From assembly GCA_963793335.1 (NCBI GenBank), contig CAWBZS010000004.1:62001-126000 (forward strand): a DNA stretch of 64,000 nt, in the 5' to 3' direction. The translations under genes and the position numbers were made by a program. Shown here piece after piece: positions 24,348-33,591 of the stretch. The DNA comes from Sva-07 sp963793335 (GTDB lineage: Bacteria; Actinomycetota; Acidimicrobiia; Acidimicrobiales; Ilumatobacteraceae). Each line of letters opens with the position of its first letter. The first letter of the stretch is position 1. Below the pieces are notes generated by a model. That model was not told the DNA's origin. It did not search any database and was given only the letters and a program-made list of their open reading frames with translations.

Positions 24348-25627
24348 GATGCAGCCACCAGGATCGCGATCGCAATGCCCTCGAGGAAGGTGCCGATGGC
24401 GAGCGCCCCGAGGAACAACCGCTTGTGCGAGACCGGGACGCTGCCCATCACCTCACCGGTTCGGCCGTTGACGGCGATGTAGTGGACCATGCCTCCCTCG
24501 CTCTGGTGCGAATACAGCCAGACCGGGAGATACATCGCCACCCAGCGCGAGCCGTGGACCTCGATGCGTTCTCGCTCCCAGCGCACGCCGCGGTCGTATC
24601 GTTTGACGCTCGCGGTGACCTCGGACCGTGCGATCGAGAGCAACTGATCTTCGAGTTCGGGCAGCAGGTGATCAACGTCCTGGTCACGTTTCTCTGAGGT
24701 GAACCCCGAGAGATAGCTCGCATTCCACTTCACTGCGTTCTCGGTGTCGAAGGGCAGGATCGTGTTGATGACGTTGTTCGTGTTGACCGAGGAGTTCATG
24801 TGCGCTCGCTCGGCCGACGACTCCAGCGTCAGGTCGTCGACAGTGAAGTCGACGTGGCGGTCCACCTCGTACACATCCGCGTCGTAGTAGGTCTCCTTGT
24901 CGTCACCCGAGCCGCGCGTGTACTGGCGCGTCTTCACCTCGCCGAACCCGGCGACGTCTGCACTGGCGTTGCCGTCGACCACCATGTAGGGCATGTAGAC
25001 GCCGACGACGTTCTCTGGCGTGAACTCGCTGACGAATGCTCGATCGGCGAACATTCGTCGCTTGCCCGCGAACTCGCGGATCTTCTCCATCGCCTGGTCG
25101 TGGGTGATCTTGAACGGCAACACGGCGTCGGGCACGGCCCCATTGGGCACCTGCTCGTTGATCGTGAGCACATGGCGACACCAGTGGCAGCGAGCACCCA
25201 TCTGTTCGGCGGTGTTGACCACCACGTCGGCGCCGCAGCCGGCGCACTTCATCGTGACCTGCGAATCCGCTCCGGTGTCGATGTCGGTGGCACCTGAGCC
25301 CATCGTGATGCCGCTCAGGGTCGCGAGGTCGCCGTTGTCGATCGTCTCGTCGAGACGGTCCTCCGACCACTCGTGCCGGCAGAACAAGCAGATGAGCATG
25401 CCCGCTGACGGGCGTAGCTGGATCTCGGTGGCGCCACATTGAGGGCAGCGGTTCACACCGTCGTCCAACCGCTCGTTCTCCGTGTCGATGACCGGGTCGC
25501 CTGTCGGAGCGATCAGGTCGTCCACCGCTGGTGGGTCCATGGCCGGCTCCACGGTCGGTGGATTCACCGTTGGTGGATCCGCGGCCGGGGGCTGCATGTC
25601 GTCGCCGGGTGGTGGCAGGCTCGTCAT
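24344..25627 (-). CDS. zinc-ribbon protein with C-terminal membrane helix (TFIIB-type zinc ribbon)
   Basis: 427-aa protein. The N-terminal 50 residues are proline-rich. Next comes a zinc ribbon (NRCPQCGATEIQ with LICLFCRHEW) and a second one (MKCAGCGADVVV with ARCHWCRHVL). A beta-rich region of unknown fold follows (VVGVYMPYMVVDGNAS, VWLYSHQSEGGMVHYIAVNG), and the protein ends in a membrane helix (FLGALAIGTFLEGIAIAILV). It lies 22 bp downstream of the SPFH gene, a pairing seen in other bacteria. The zinc ribbons probably bind protein or zinc rather than DNA, given the membrane anchor. The molecular role is unknown. Confidence 0.8.
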   Translation of the reverse strand: MTSLPPPGDDMQPPAADPPTVNPPTVEPAMDPPAVDDLIAPTGDPVIDTENERLDDGVNRCPQCGATEIQLRPSAGMLICLFCRHEWSEDRLDETIDNGDLATLSGITMGSGATDIDTGADSQVTMKCAGCGADVVVNTAEQMGARCHWCRHVLTINEQVPNGAVPDAVLPFKITHDQAMEKIREFAGKRRMFADRAFVSEFTPENVVGVYMPYMVVDGNASADVAGFGEVKTRQYTRGSGDDKETYYDADVYEVDRHVDFTVDDLTLESSAERAHMNSSVNTNNVINTILPFDTENAVKWNASYLSGFTSEKRDQDVDHLLPELEDQLLSIARSEVTASVKRYDRGVRWERERIEVHGSRWVAMYLPVWLYSHQSEGGMVHYIAVNGRTGEVMGSVPVSHKRLFLGALAIGTFLEGIAIAILVAAS

Positions 25628-25649
25628 CTCGTTGACCGCACGGACGGGC

Positions 25650-26876
25650 TCAGAGTCCGAGCACCTTGTTCTTGGCGGCGTCGTAGTCCTCTTGCGTGAT
25701 CAGCCCTGCGTCGAGCATCTCCTTGAACTTGCTCAGCTGTGCCATCGGATCCTCCGCCGCGGGCGCTGCCGGTGCGGGGGGAGCGGGAGCCGGTGCGGGC
25801 GCCGCGGCAGCAGGCGGGGGAGGGGGCGGCGAGCTCTGGCCGCCGATTCCCGGCACGGGCTGCTGCAACCCACCGAGACCGGTCGCTCCGGAGGCGATCC
25901 CGAGACCGACCAAGCCGGCAGCACCGGTGTTCTCACCTGCCGCCTCGAAGCCCGAGGCGACCGACGCCTGCAGGTTCGAGTTGCCTCGAGCACCCGAGAG
26001 GGCATCGGCCCGCTGCACGTTGCGCAGCAGTTCGCGGGTCATCTCGTCGTATTCGATCGAGATGATCGCTGTGGCGACGATCTCCAGACCACGACCCGAG
26101 ATCCACTGGTAGTTCTGCTCGACCGCCGCCGACAGGCTCTGGGCGAAACCGATCGAGTCCTGCTGGATCTTGGTGATGCGGTTGCCCTTCGACGGATCGT
26201 TGGTGTACATCGAGAACGCGGGAGCCAACGAGCCCACGACTTCGTTGAACAGCTGCGATGCGGCGTCGTTGTCGAGATCGGTGAAGTCGAACACCTTGCC
26301 CGGCTCGAGGTAGGTGGCCGGCACCCACGCCTTCACGAACATGATCGGATCGACGATCTTGAGCGTGTAGGTGCCTCGCGTGACTGCGCCGACCTGCGCG
26401 TTCATGTAGGCGTCGTCCCAGTAGATCTCCGACTGGGTGCCGAAGCGGTTGTTCGGCAGTTCCTTCAACGTGACGAAGTAGGCGCGCTGCTGCGCGCCGG
26501 GCTGGCCGCCGAACTTGAAGCGTTCCCACGAGGTCTTGATCAGCGGGCTGACGAGCCCGTCGCCAGCGAAGATCGACTGGGAGTTCTGATCCTCGCTGCT
26601 CCACTCGTAGGCGCCGGGCTCGGCGGCGAATCCCGTGATCGCCCCCTGCTCCATCAGCACCAGTCCGTAGCCCTCGGGGACGACGATGCGGCTGCCGTTG
26701 GTGATGATGTCGTCGGAGCCCTTGGTGTTCGAACCGCGCCCGGCGTTCTGTTCCTGCTTCACTGCGGCGAACAACGCAGCCGTGGGCGCCAGGCCGTCCG
26801 GCACCGTGAAGAAGTCCTTCCACTGGTCGGCCAACGTGCCACCGATTGCGCCTACTGCTGCCCGAATGAGTCCCAT
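25650..26876 (-). CDS. SPFH domain / YdjI-like protein with C-terminal SHOCT
   Basis: 408-aa protein of the SPFH-like (virion-core-protein-like, YdjI) family. The core covers residues about 35-290 (IVVPEGYGLVLMEQGAITGF, ARGNSNLQASVASGFEAAGE). A Gly/Pro/Ala-rich linker follows (about 310-370), then a SHOCT module at the end (AQLSKFKEMLDAGLITQEDY, then AAKNKVLGL). There is no N-terminal membrane helix. It is the first gene of a three-gene operon with the zinc-ribbon and small membrane proteins. Relatives cooperate with phage-shock-like membrane-stress factors, which is only suggestive here. Confidence 0.85.
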   Translation of the reverse strand: MGLIRAAVGAIGGTLADQWKDFFTVPDGLAPTAALFAAVKQEQNAGRGSNTKGSDDIITNGSRIVVPEGYGLVLMEQGAITGFAAEPGAYEWSSEDQNSQSIFAGDGLVSPLIKTSWERFKFGGQPGAQQRAYFVTLKELPNNRFGTQSEIYWDDAYMNAQVGAVTRGTYTLKIVDPIMFVKAWVPATYLEPGKVFDFTDLDNDAASQLFNEVVGSLAPAFSMYTNDPSKGNRITKIQQDSIGFAQSLSAAVEQNYQWISGRGLEIVATAIISIEYDEMTRELLRNVQRADALSGARGNSNLQASVASGFEAAGENTGAAGLVGLGIASGATGLGGLQQPVPGIGGQSSPPPPPPAAAAPAPAPAPPAPAAPAAEDPMAQLSKFKEMLDAGLITQEDYDAAKNKVLGL

Positions 26877-26971
26877 GGATCAGATTCCCTTTTCGTTGCC
26901 CCGTACTGGAAGCGCCAGCTTAGTGATGTGGCGCATGCCGCTCGGACATGTGGCGGCCGGCTGGCTCACCG

Positions 26972-27874
26972 ATGCAACGGCTTGGCACACTTGTCACCGT
27001 GCGCTCCCTCGTCGCTGCAGTCGCCAGCGATCTGAACATCGATGTGCGGGCGGCGCGCCGCCTGAGCGGGGGAGACGTCGCCGAGTCGTACCGGATGGAA
27101 CTCGCCGATGGTCGAACGGTGTTCGCGAAGACACACCGTGATCCGCCGGCGGGCTTCTTCACGACCGAGGCGAGCGGCCTTCGGTGGCTGCGTGAACCAT
27201 CCGTGTTGCCCGTTCCCGAGGTGCTCGTCGCGTCCGATGGCGACGACGGTTCGCCACCACGGCTCGTGCTCGAGTGGATCGACGAGGCGGTCCGCGGATC
27301 TCCCGAGGGTGAAGCCGGGTTCGGACGAGCTCTGGCACGGCTCCATCGCGCCGGCGCCCCGTCGTTCGGCCGTGAAGACCGTCGCTCCACCGGGTCGTTG
27401 GGCTTGCCGAACGATCCGTGCGAGACCTGGGCCGAGTTCTACGGCGAGCGTCGACTGGGTGTGCTGCTGCGGATCGGTCGTGACCGCACGGCCCTGCCGT
27501 CGTCGGCGGTGACGAAGCTGGAGCGCACGATCGAACGGTTGGGGAAGGTTGGTGGACCGGCCGAGTCGCCGGCGCGCCTGCACGGCGACCTGTGGGGCGG
27601 AAACCGTCTGGTGGACCGGTCGGATCGATCCTGGCTGATCGATCCGGCATGCCATGGTGGGCACCGTGAGTACGACCTGGCCATGATGCGCCTGTTCGGT
27701 GGGTTCGGCCCCGGGTGCTTCGCCGGGTACGCCGCCGAATGGCCGCTTGCCGCAGGGTGGGAAGAACGGGTTCCGCTCCACCAACTCGCGCCACTCGTCG
27801 TCCACGCCGTCAAGTTCGGTGGGGGATACGCGGCCGCGACGGAGCGAGCCCTCGACGCAGTGCTGTCGATCTGA
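26972..27874 (+). CDS. fructosamine kinase family protein
   Basis: 300-aa kinase of the fructosamine/ketosamine-3-kinase family, with an aminoglycoside-phosphotransferase-like fold. The P-loop-like region is LSGGDVAESYRMELADGRTV, followed by FAKTHRDPPAGF with the ATP-binding Lys. The catalytic loop is LHGDLWGGNRLVD and the Mg-binding segment LIDPACHGGHREYDLAMMRL. The family phosphorylates protein-bound fructosamines or ribulosamines to start deglycation. The start is uncertain: ATG 26972 is used, but GTG 26999 (RSLVAAVASDLNI) fits homologous lengths as well. It is monocistronic. Confidence 0.88.
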   Translation: MQRLGTLVTVRSLVAAVASDLNIDVRAARRLSGGDVAESYRMELADGRTVFAKTHRDPPAGFFTTEASGLRWLREPSVLPVPEVLVASDGDDGSPPRLVLEWIDEAVRGSPEGEAGFGRALARLHRAGAPSFGREDRRSTGSLGLPNDPCETWAEFYGERRLGVLLRIGRDRTALPSSAVTKLERTIERLGKVGGPAESPARLHGDLWGGNRLVDRSDRSWLIDPACHGGHREYDLAMMRLFGGFGPGCFAGYAAEWPLAAGWEERVPLHQLAPLVVHAVKFGGGYAAATERALDAVLSI

Positions 27875-27967
27875 CGTCCGACACCGGCGCGGTCACCCGG
27901 TCGACCGGATCGATCGTTCCCACGCAGTTCCCGCCGAGTTGGTCGAGGCTGCGCGGAGGGATGCTCG

Positions 27968-28684
27968 ATGAGTTCGGACGAACTGCTGTCGGTCGACGGG
28001 TTGCAGGTGTGTTTCCCAGCCGCGGGATCGGCAGGCAGGAAGGGGGCTCCGTCAAGGCCGTCGACGGCATCGTTGCCGAGCCGCTCGAGATCCACGGCCT
28101 GCACAAGGGTCGTCAGCAACGACGTCGCCGCATCGGCGATCTGCTCGAGCTGGTCGGCCTGAACCCCGACGACGGCTCGCGCTGTCCTCAGGAGTTCTCG
28201 GGCGGCCAGCGACAGCGAGTCGGAATCGCCCGAGCGCTGGCCACCGAGCCCGACCTCGCGTATCTGTTCATCGCACACGATCGTTCCGCGGTGCAACACG
28301 TCAGCGATCGGGTGGCCGTGATGTACCTCGGACGCATCGTCGAACTCTCGGACCGGGTGACACTGTACGAGGAGCCGACGCACCCCTGCACCCAAGCGCT
28401 GCTCTCGGCAGTACCCGTACCGGACCCCGAGGTCGAGCACAGCGTCGACGGATCCTGCGCAGGGCGACGTGCCGAGTCCACGCTCGCCGCCGGATGGATG
28501 CAAGTTCAGCACGCGGTGTCCGCAGGCGTTCGACACATGTCACCTGGTCGACCCTGCACTCGCGGACATCGCCGAGGGGCCACGAAGTGGCCTGCCTGCT
28601 CCACCAGTAGGCCCGGGACGGACCCGCCGACTCGACGAGATTCGGACGTTGGCCCCTGGCGCGACGTCGAACGGGGTGGGGTGA
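27968..28684 (+). pseudogene. relic of oligopeptide/dipeptide ABC transporter ATPase (OppF/DppF-like)
   Basis: Pieces of an OppF/DppF ATPase survive in three successive frames. The N-terminus ELLSVDGLQVCFPAAG is in one frame. VKAVDGIVAEPLEIHGLHKG through the signature FSGGQRQRVGIARALATEPD and YLFIAHDRSAVQHVSDRVAV is in a second. The C-terminal GDVPSPRSPPDGCKFSTRCP, continuing QAFDTCHLVDPALADI, is back in the first. The segment between AVDG and AEPL, which should hold the Walker A motif and Q-loop, is missing. So is the Walker B block after ATEPD. With two deletions and at least two frame changes the product cannot work. No other opp genes are nearby. Confidence 0.85.
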
Positions 28685-28722
28685 TGGGGGAGAAGAACTC
28701 CAACTCAGTCCGGGGGTGTGGC

Positions 28723-30528
28723 ATGAGGACAGAAGTACGTGGACCGTTGCTCGAGGAGATCGACGCCGACGCGAATCTGCTGCAACCGTTGAGACGGTTG
28801 CTCGAGCGCGACCCCAGCCAGGTCATCGCCATGACCCGCGATGGCGACCACTTCGTCGACTGGACCGCCGAGCAGACCGCCGAACGGGTCCGCGCCGTTG
28901 CCAAGGGGTTGGTCGCGTGTGGCGTCGAGCCGGGGGAGCGCGTCGCGCTGATGGCCCACACCGGGCTCGCATGGGTGATCGCGGACCTGGCGATCATGTC
29001 CGCTGGAGCGGTCACCGTGCCCGTCTACGAGACATCCTCTGCCGTCCAACTCGGCTGGATCCTGGAGGACAGCGGCGCCATCGTCGCCATCGTCGAGAAC
29101 GAGGAGCTCCGAGCACTCGCCGGCACGGTGGCCGATCAGGCTCCGGGCTGCCGCCACGTCTTCACGATCGAGCCGGCTGACGGCCCTCCGGGTCTCGATC
29201 GACTCGCCGAGCTCGGCGCCTCGATCGACGACGACGACATCGACCGGCGGATCACTGCGCTCGCAGCCGACGATCTGGCAACCGTGATCTACACCTCCGG
29301 GACCACTGGCCGGCCCAAGGGGTGCATGCTCACTCACCGCAACCTGTGCGCCAACGTCGCCCAGGTGGTCGACGCGATCGGCTCGGAGATCAGTCCCGAC
29401 GACCGTGGCCTGCTGTTCTTGCCCCTTGCCCACTCGCTCACCAAGGGAAACCTGCTGTTCTGTCTCGAGATGGGTGTGCAGACCGGGTTCGCATCCGACA
29501 TCGCCCATCTCCCCGAGGAGCTTGCCATGGTGCAACCTTCGGTGATCGCTGCGGTCCCCCGGATCTTCGAGAAGGTCCACAACTCGGCCCATCGCACTGC
29601 GCACTCGACCCGCAAGGGTCCGATCTTCGATCGCGCGGCATCGGTTGCGGTGCGCTGGTCGAAGGAGCACCACAGCGGGACGGTCCGACCGTGGACGGGG
29701 TTCGAACACCGGCTCTTCGAGCAGCTCGTCTACGGCAAGCTGCGCCAAGCGCTGGGCGGCGAGATGCGCCTGGCGTTCAGTGGTGGCGGACCGCTCGGAG
29801 CGCGTCTCACCCACTTCTTCGACGGTGCAGGGGTGTGCATCTACGAGGGGTACGGTCTCACCGAGACCAGCCCGACGCTCACCATCAACCGCCCCGGTGC
29901 CTGGCGACCCGGTTCGGTTGGCCAGCCGGTCGCCGGCACCACGATCCGCATCGCCGACGACGGGGAGATCCTGGCGACGGGCCCCCAGGTCTTCGCCGGG
30001 TACTGGCACAACCCGACCGCCACCGCCGAGGTCCTCGACGACGACGGATGGTTCCACACCGGCGACATCGGTGAGCTCGACGATGACGGCTACCTGAGGA
30101 TCACCGGCAGGAAGAAGGAGCTGCTCGTCACGGCCGCTGGCAAGAACGTGGCACCCGCACCGCTGGAGGATCGGCTCCGAGCGCACCCCCTCATCAGTCA
30201 GGCCGTCGTCGTCGGCGACCAGCGCCCGTTCATCGCCGCGCTCATCACGGTCGACGAGGACGAGTTTCCCGCCTGGGCTCAAGAGTGTGGCCTCGCCGGT
30301 GAGACCGTCAGCAACGCCACCGAGAACCCGGCGCTCCGCACTGCGATCGGCGAAGCTGTCGACGAGGCAAACGCCTCGGTATCGCGCGCCGAGTCGATTC
30401 GGGAGTTCGTGATCCTCCCTCGCGATCTCACCATCGAGGACGATGAACTCACCCCGACGCTCAAGGTACGACGCTCGGTCGTCCTCGCCCACCACCACGC
30501 GGCCATCGAGTCGATCTACGGAGCCTGA
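28723..30528 (+). CDS. long-chain acyl-CoA synthetase (FadD15-like)
   Basis: 601-aa AMP-dependent ligase of the long-chain acyl-CoA synthetase group. Motifs are TVIYTSGTTGRPKGCMLTHR (P-loop, A3), LPLAHSLTK, VPRIFEKVH, YEGYGLTETSP (A5), the GWFHTGDIGELDDDGYLRIT stretch (A7) and GRKKELLVTAAGKNVAP (A8), with the late lysine in LTPTLKVRRS. The two insertions around EKVHNSAH and the length match FadD15-type enzymes that activate long-chain fatty acids. ATG 28723 is used; an in-frame ATG at 28684 would add 13 residues and touches the relic's stop. A GNAT gene follows after 17 bp. Confidence 0.92.
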   Translation: MRTEVRGPLLEEIDADANLLQPLRRLLERDPSQVIAMTRDGDHFVDWTAEQTAERVRAVAKGLVACGVEPGERVALMAHTGLAWVIADLAIMSAGAVTVPVYETSSAVQLGWILEDSGAIVAIVENEELRALAGTVADQAPGCRHVFTIEPADGPPGLDRLAELGASIDDDDIDRRITALAADDLATVIYTSGTTGRPKGCMLTHRNLCANVAQVVDAIGSEISPDDRGLLFLPLAHSLTKGNLLFCLEMGVQTGFASDIAHLPEELAMVQPSVIAAVPRIFEKVHNSAHRTAHSTRKGPIFDRAASVAVRWSKEHHSGTVRPWTGFEHRLFEQLVYGKLRQALGGEMRLAFSGGGPLGARLTHFFDGAGVCIYEGYGLTETSPTLTINRPGAWRPGSVGQPVAGTTIRIADDGEILATGPQVFAGYWHNPTATAEVLDDDGWFHTGDIGELDDDGYLRITGRKKELLVTAAGKNVAPAPLEDRLRAHPLISQAVVVGDQRPFIAALITVDEDEFPAWAQECGLAGETVSNATENPALRTAIGEAVDEANASVSRAESIREFVILPRDLTIEDDELTPTLKVRRSVVLAHHHAAIESIYGA

Positions 30529-30545
30529 CGAGGATTCGTTCCCAC

Positions 30546-31178
30546 ATGGCCGAGATCACGGAGGGGGCCGCGCCCGACGCGGAGGTGATCACGCTTGCCG
30601 ACGGCGGGCAGATCCTGGTCCGACAACTGCTGGCATCAGACCGCGACGAGTTGGCGGAGCGGTATCTCGAGCTGTCGCCGGAGGGACGTCGGTTGCGCTT
30701 CTTCAACGCTCCCGATCATCTCTCCGCCCGCCTGCTCGACTACCTGATGGACGTCGAGGGACCGGACCGCTGTGCCGTGGTTGCGTTCGCACTCGACGAA
30801 GCGAACACCCCGGGCATTGCGATCGCCCGCTACGTGCGGAGTCGGGACGATCACAGCGCTGCGGAGGCGGCGGTCACCGTCCTCGATGCGTACCAGAACC
30901 GAGGGGTCGCGACGGCGCTGTTGCGGCGACTCACCGAGGAGGCACGAAGTCATGGAATCGCCACCTTCACCGCCAGCGTCATGTGGGAGAACCGGGACCT
31001 GCTCGACGGGCTCCGGGCGTTCGGTGCAGAGGTCGTGCCGTGCGAACCGGGGGTTGCGTCGGTGCGTATCGCGGTTCCCGAGCTCGATGTCCCCGTTCCC
31101 GAGTCGCAGCTGCATCGTGCGCTGCGCGTCTTCGCAGCGCGGGTCGACGAGATGATCGGCCTGCGTTTCGAACACTGA
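30546..31178 (+). CDS. GNAT family N-acetyltransferase
   Basis: 210-aa single GNAT domain. LSPEGRRLRFFNAPDHLSAR resembles the bacterial protein-acetyltransferase group. EAAVTVLDAYQNRGVATALL carries the acetyl-CoA-binding motif (Q-N-R-G-V-A), followed by VMWENRDLLDGLRAFGAEVV. It starts 17 bp after the acyl-CoA synthetase and is probably co-transcribed. Because some GNATs of this type acetylate the catalytic lysine of acyl-CoA synthetases, a regulatory role on its neighbour is a reasonable inference. The RRLRFF motif is shared with the GNAT at 3302-4369. Confidence 0.85.
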   Translation: MAEITEGAAPDAEVITLADGGQILVRQLLASDRDELAERYLELSPEGRRLRFFNAPDHLSARLLDYLMDVEGPDRCAVVAFALDEANTPGIAIARYVRSRDDHSAAEAAVTVLDAYQNRGVATALLRRLTEEARSHGIATFTASVMWENRDLLDGLRAFGAEVVPCEPGVASVRIAVPELDVPVPESQLHRALRVFAARVDEMIGLRFEH

Positions 31179-31284
31179 GGAGCGCTGATTGGGTCGATCC
31201 ATCATTCAGCCGCCAGCGCCAAGCGGTCGGGTTGAGTGACGTAGTTCCCTGACGAATCACGTCCGATTCGGTCAAGGTGCAATC

Positions 31285-32163
31285 GTGACCGATGCAGTGA
31301 GACGCTTCGTGGTGGTTGGCATCGATGGGTCCGATGGATCCGCAATCGCGCTGCGGTGGGCGCTCGATCATGCGGACCAACTCGGCGACATCGAGCCGGT
31401 GATGACGTTCGTCAGCGGGCCGTTCGAGTACGGATTCGACCGGGCCGACCGATCCGGCACGTCCGATGAGCTCGGCGAGCCGTATCGGAGCGAGGCGGGG
31501 CTGCGGATGCAGAACTTCCTGCAGGCACACGCACCGACGCTTGTCGACGCCGCTGCGGTGATCGAATACCGGGCGGGCCCGGGTCTGACCAAGGCGGCCA
31601 GGGCGGCCGAGCTGCTCGTGGTCGGGACCCGGGGATGGGGCGACCGAGTCGATCTTTCCGTCGGGTCCGTCGGTGCATACTGCGCACGACATGCCGAGGT
31701 GCCTGTTGCGCTGATTCCGCACCATGTGCCTCCGCGGCATGATCATCTCGACGTCGTCGTCGGATTCGACGGCTCGCCGCACGCGTACAACGCGCTGCGG
31801 TGGACGCTGACACACCTGCGTCGCTCGGCTCGGGTGACCGTGGTGAGGGCGTTCACGGAGGACTCGGTGGTCGGTGAACCACTGAACCCGTCGCCGAGTA
31901 CCGCGGCAGCGACCGCTCGTGCCGAACTCGAGGGCGAGGTCGCAGGGGTGCTCGGCGACCTCCAGGGGCACCCGCCGGTGGAGTTGGCGGTCGTGCCGGG
32001 CGATCCGCGAGCCGCCCTCCGGGTGATGAGCGACGACGCCGACCTCCTCGTCGTCGGCACCCGCGGGCATGGCCTCCTCGACCGGTTGCTGCTCGGATCG
32101 GTGGCGAGCGCGCTCGCGCATCACCCGACGGTGCCGACGATCGTCGTCCCCGAGCAGCGCTGA
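31285..32163 (+). CDS. tandem universal stress protein (UspA family)
   Basis: 292-aa cytosolic protein with two Usp domains. The first starts FVVVGIDGSDGSAIALRWAL and ends with an ATP-binding loop VVGTRGWGDRVDLSVGSVG. The second starts LDVVVGFDGSPHAYNALRWT and ends VVGTRGHGLLDRLLLGSVA. Both keep the G-x2-G-x9-G-S pattern typical of nucleotide-binding Usps, as in mycobacterial dormancy-induced members. The start at 31285 is a GTG. It is monocistronic, with no regulator motif recognised upstream. Confidence 0.92.
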   Translation: MTDAVRRFVVVGIDGSDGSAIALRWALDHADQLGDIEPVMTFVSGPFEYGFDRADRSGTSDELGEPYRSEAGLRMQNFLQAHAPTLVDAAAVIEYRAGPGLTKAARAAELLVVGTRGWGDRVDLSVGSVGAYCARHAEVPVALIPHHVPPRHDHLDVVVGFDGSPHAYNALRWTLTHLRRSARVTVVRAFTEDSVVGEPLNPSPSTAAATARAELEGEVAGVLGDLQGHPPVELAVVPGDPRAALRVMSDDADLLVVGTRGHGLLDRLLLGSVASALAHHPTVPTIVVPEQR

Positions 32164-32347
32164 GCGGGCCGCTCGCGAGCGCTGGCACGGGCACCACTTC
32201 GCTGCTTCATCGCATCTTCATCTTCATCGCCATACGTGCTTGATGGGGTTCCGGGCATATGGACGGTGCAAGGAGAAGCGGGCCGAGGAGACCCGGAGAG
32301 ACACTCCGGCAACACCGACGGCTCGAGACACTCAGAAAGGAGTGGTC

Positions 32348-32683
32348 ATGCGAAAGATGATGTTGACATTCGCCACGGTTGGACTGCTCGCCGTTCCGGC
32401 GGGCGTGGCGTTCGCCCAGTCCGACACCCCCGAGCCGGCTGGACCGGTTCCCACCTGTGTCGATCACGACCACACTCGCGATCGTGACCGTATCGCTGAC
32501 CGGGCGATGCCAGGTGCGCAGGATCAAGTGCGCACACAGGATCAACTCCGTGACGGCACCTGCGATGGTGACTGCACGGGCGATCAGGTCCAGAACCAGT
32601 ACCGGTACCAGATGCAAAATCAGGCTCAGGCCACCGACGGCGTCATGCACCGTCAGGGCCCGATGGGCACTGCTGACAACTGA
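32348..32683 (+). CDS. small secreted protein rich in Asp/Gln
   Basis: 111-aa protein with a clear signal peptide (MRKMMLTFATVGLLAVPAGV, cut after AFA) and a hydrophilic mature part rich in D, R and Q, with RTQDQLRDGTCDGDCTGDQ and QNQYRYQMQNQAQ. It contains three cysteines and a few His and Met residues, but no family was recognised. An excellent ribosome-binding site (AGAAAGGAG) lies before the ATG. It begins a run of small exported proteins followed by a two-component system. Metal or surface binding would be speculation. Confidence 0.7.
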   Translation: MRKMMLTFATVGLLAVPAGVAFAQSDTPEPAGPVPTCVDHDHTRDRDRIADRAMPGAQDQVRTQDQLRDGTCDGDCTGDQVQNQYRYQMQNQAQATDGVMHRQGPMGTADN

Positions 32684-32766
32684 CATCGACGAACTGCCGG
32701 GGCGGGTCGTCCCGGCAGTTCCACGTCGTCGGTCCCAACGACATGAACCTCACGAAAGGGGACACG

Positions 32767-33525
32767 ATGAACACTTCACCCACACGTCGCGCCGGATCTC
32801 GGCGCGGGCACAGAGCGCTCGCCGTCACGACGACGGCCCTGCTCGTGCTCGGCGCATCGTGCACCGGCGACTCGACGGCAGACGACGCCGCATCGCCGAT
32901 CGAGACCACCTCACCGGTGGAGTCTCAATCGTCCGTCGAGACCAGCTCGACCGGGACGACCTCGGCCGCCACCTCGACGTCTGCTGCTCCTGCCGATTCG
33001 GCGCTGACCGACGACGAGATCGCCGGTCTGCTGTGGATGCGCGAGGAGGAACAACTCGCCCACGACGTCTACGTTGCGCTCAGCGATTTCTGGGACCTGC
33101 GCATCTTCGAGAACATCGCCGCGAGCGAGACGGCTCACATCGACGCGGTCTCAGGGCTGCTCGACCAGTTCGACATCGACGACCTGGCCGCTGGCAACGA
33201 ACCCGGCGAATTCACCGACCCGACGCTCCAGGATCTGTACGACCGACTGGTTGCTGACGGCAGTGCATCGCTCGACGCCGCTCTGAACGTCGGCGCGCTG
33301 ATCGAGGAACTCGACATCAGCGATCTGCAGATCCGGTCGGCGGCCACCGACGTGTCCGAGATCATCGCTGCGTACGCCACCCTCGAACGTGGCTCTCGCA
33401 ATCACCTGCGGGCGTTCACGTCGCAACTCGAGTCTCGTGGTATCACCTACGACCCGATCCAACTCGACTCGGCAACCTTCGATGCCATCGTGTCGAGCGA
33501 GACCGAGCGGGGACGTGACGGCTGA
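32767..33525 (+). CDS. DUF2202 family lipoprotein
   Basis: 252-aa exported protein. A signal peptide ends at the lipobox LGASC, followed by a Thr/Ser-rich linker of about 50 residues (ETTSPVESQSSVETSSTGTT). The DUF2202 domain then has the ferritin-like helices GLLWMREEEQLAHDVYVALS, NIAASETAHIDAVSGLLDQF and GSRNHLRAF. The E-E-x-x-A-H-D and E-x-x-H patterns suggest a di-metal site, but no activity has been established. The ATG at 32767 has AAAGGGG upstream. It precedes the response regulator by 66 bp and may be controlled by it. Confidence 0.85.
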   Translation: MNTSPTRRAGSRRGHRALAVTTTALLVLGASCTGDSTADDAASPIETTSPVESQSSVETSSTGTTSAATSTSAAPADSALTDDEIAGLLWMREEEQLAHDVYVALSDFWDLRIFENIAASETAHIDAVSGLLDQFDIDDLAAGNEPGEFTDPTLQDLYDRLVADGSASLDAALNVGALIEELDISDLQIRSAATDVSEIIAAYATLERGSRNHLRAFTSQLESRGITYDPIQLDSATFDAIVSSETERGRDG

Positions 33526-33591
33526 CGATCGAGCGGGCCGGGCCGGGCCGGGCCGCGTTCCCGGTCCGACGACGACGTGCCTCGTACGATG

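Noticed and set aside
33530..33555. Short GGGCC tandem repeats before the response regulator
   Set aside because: Low-copy and short; could be a slippage site but nothing shows functional phase variation.
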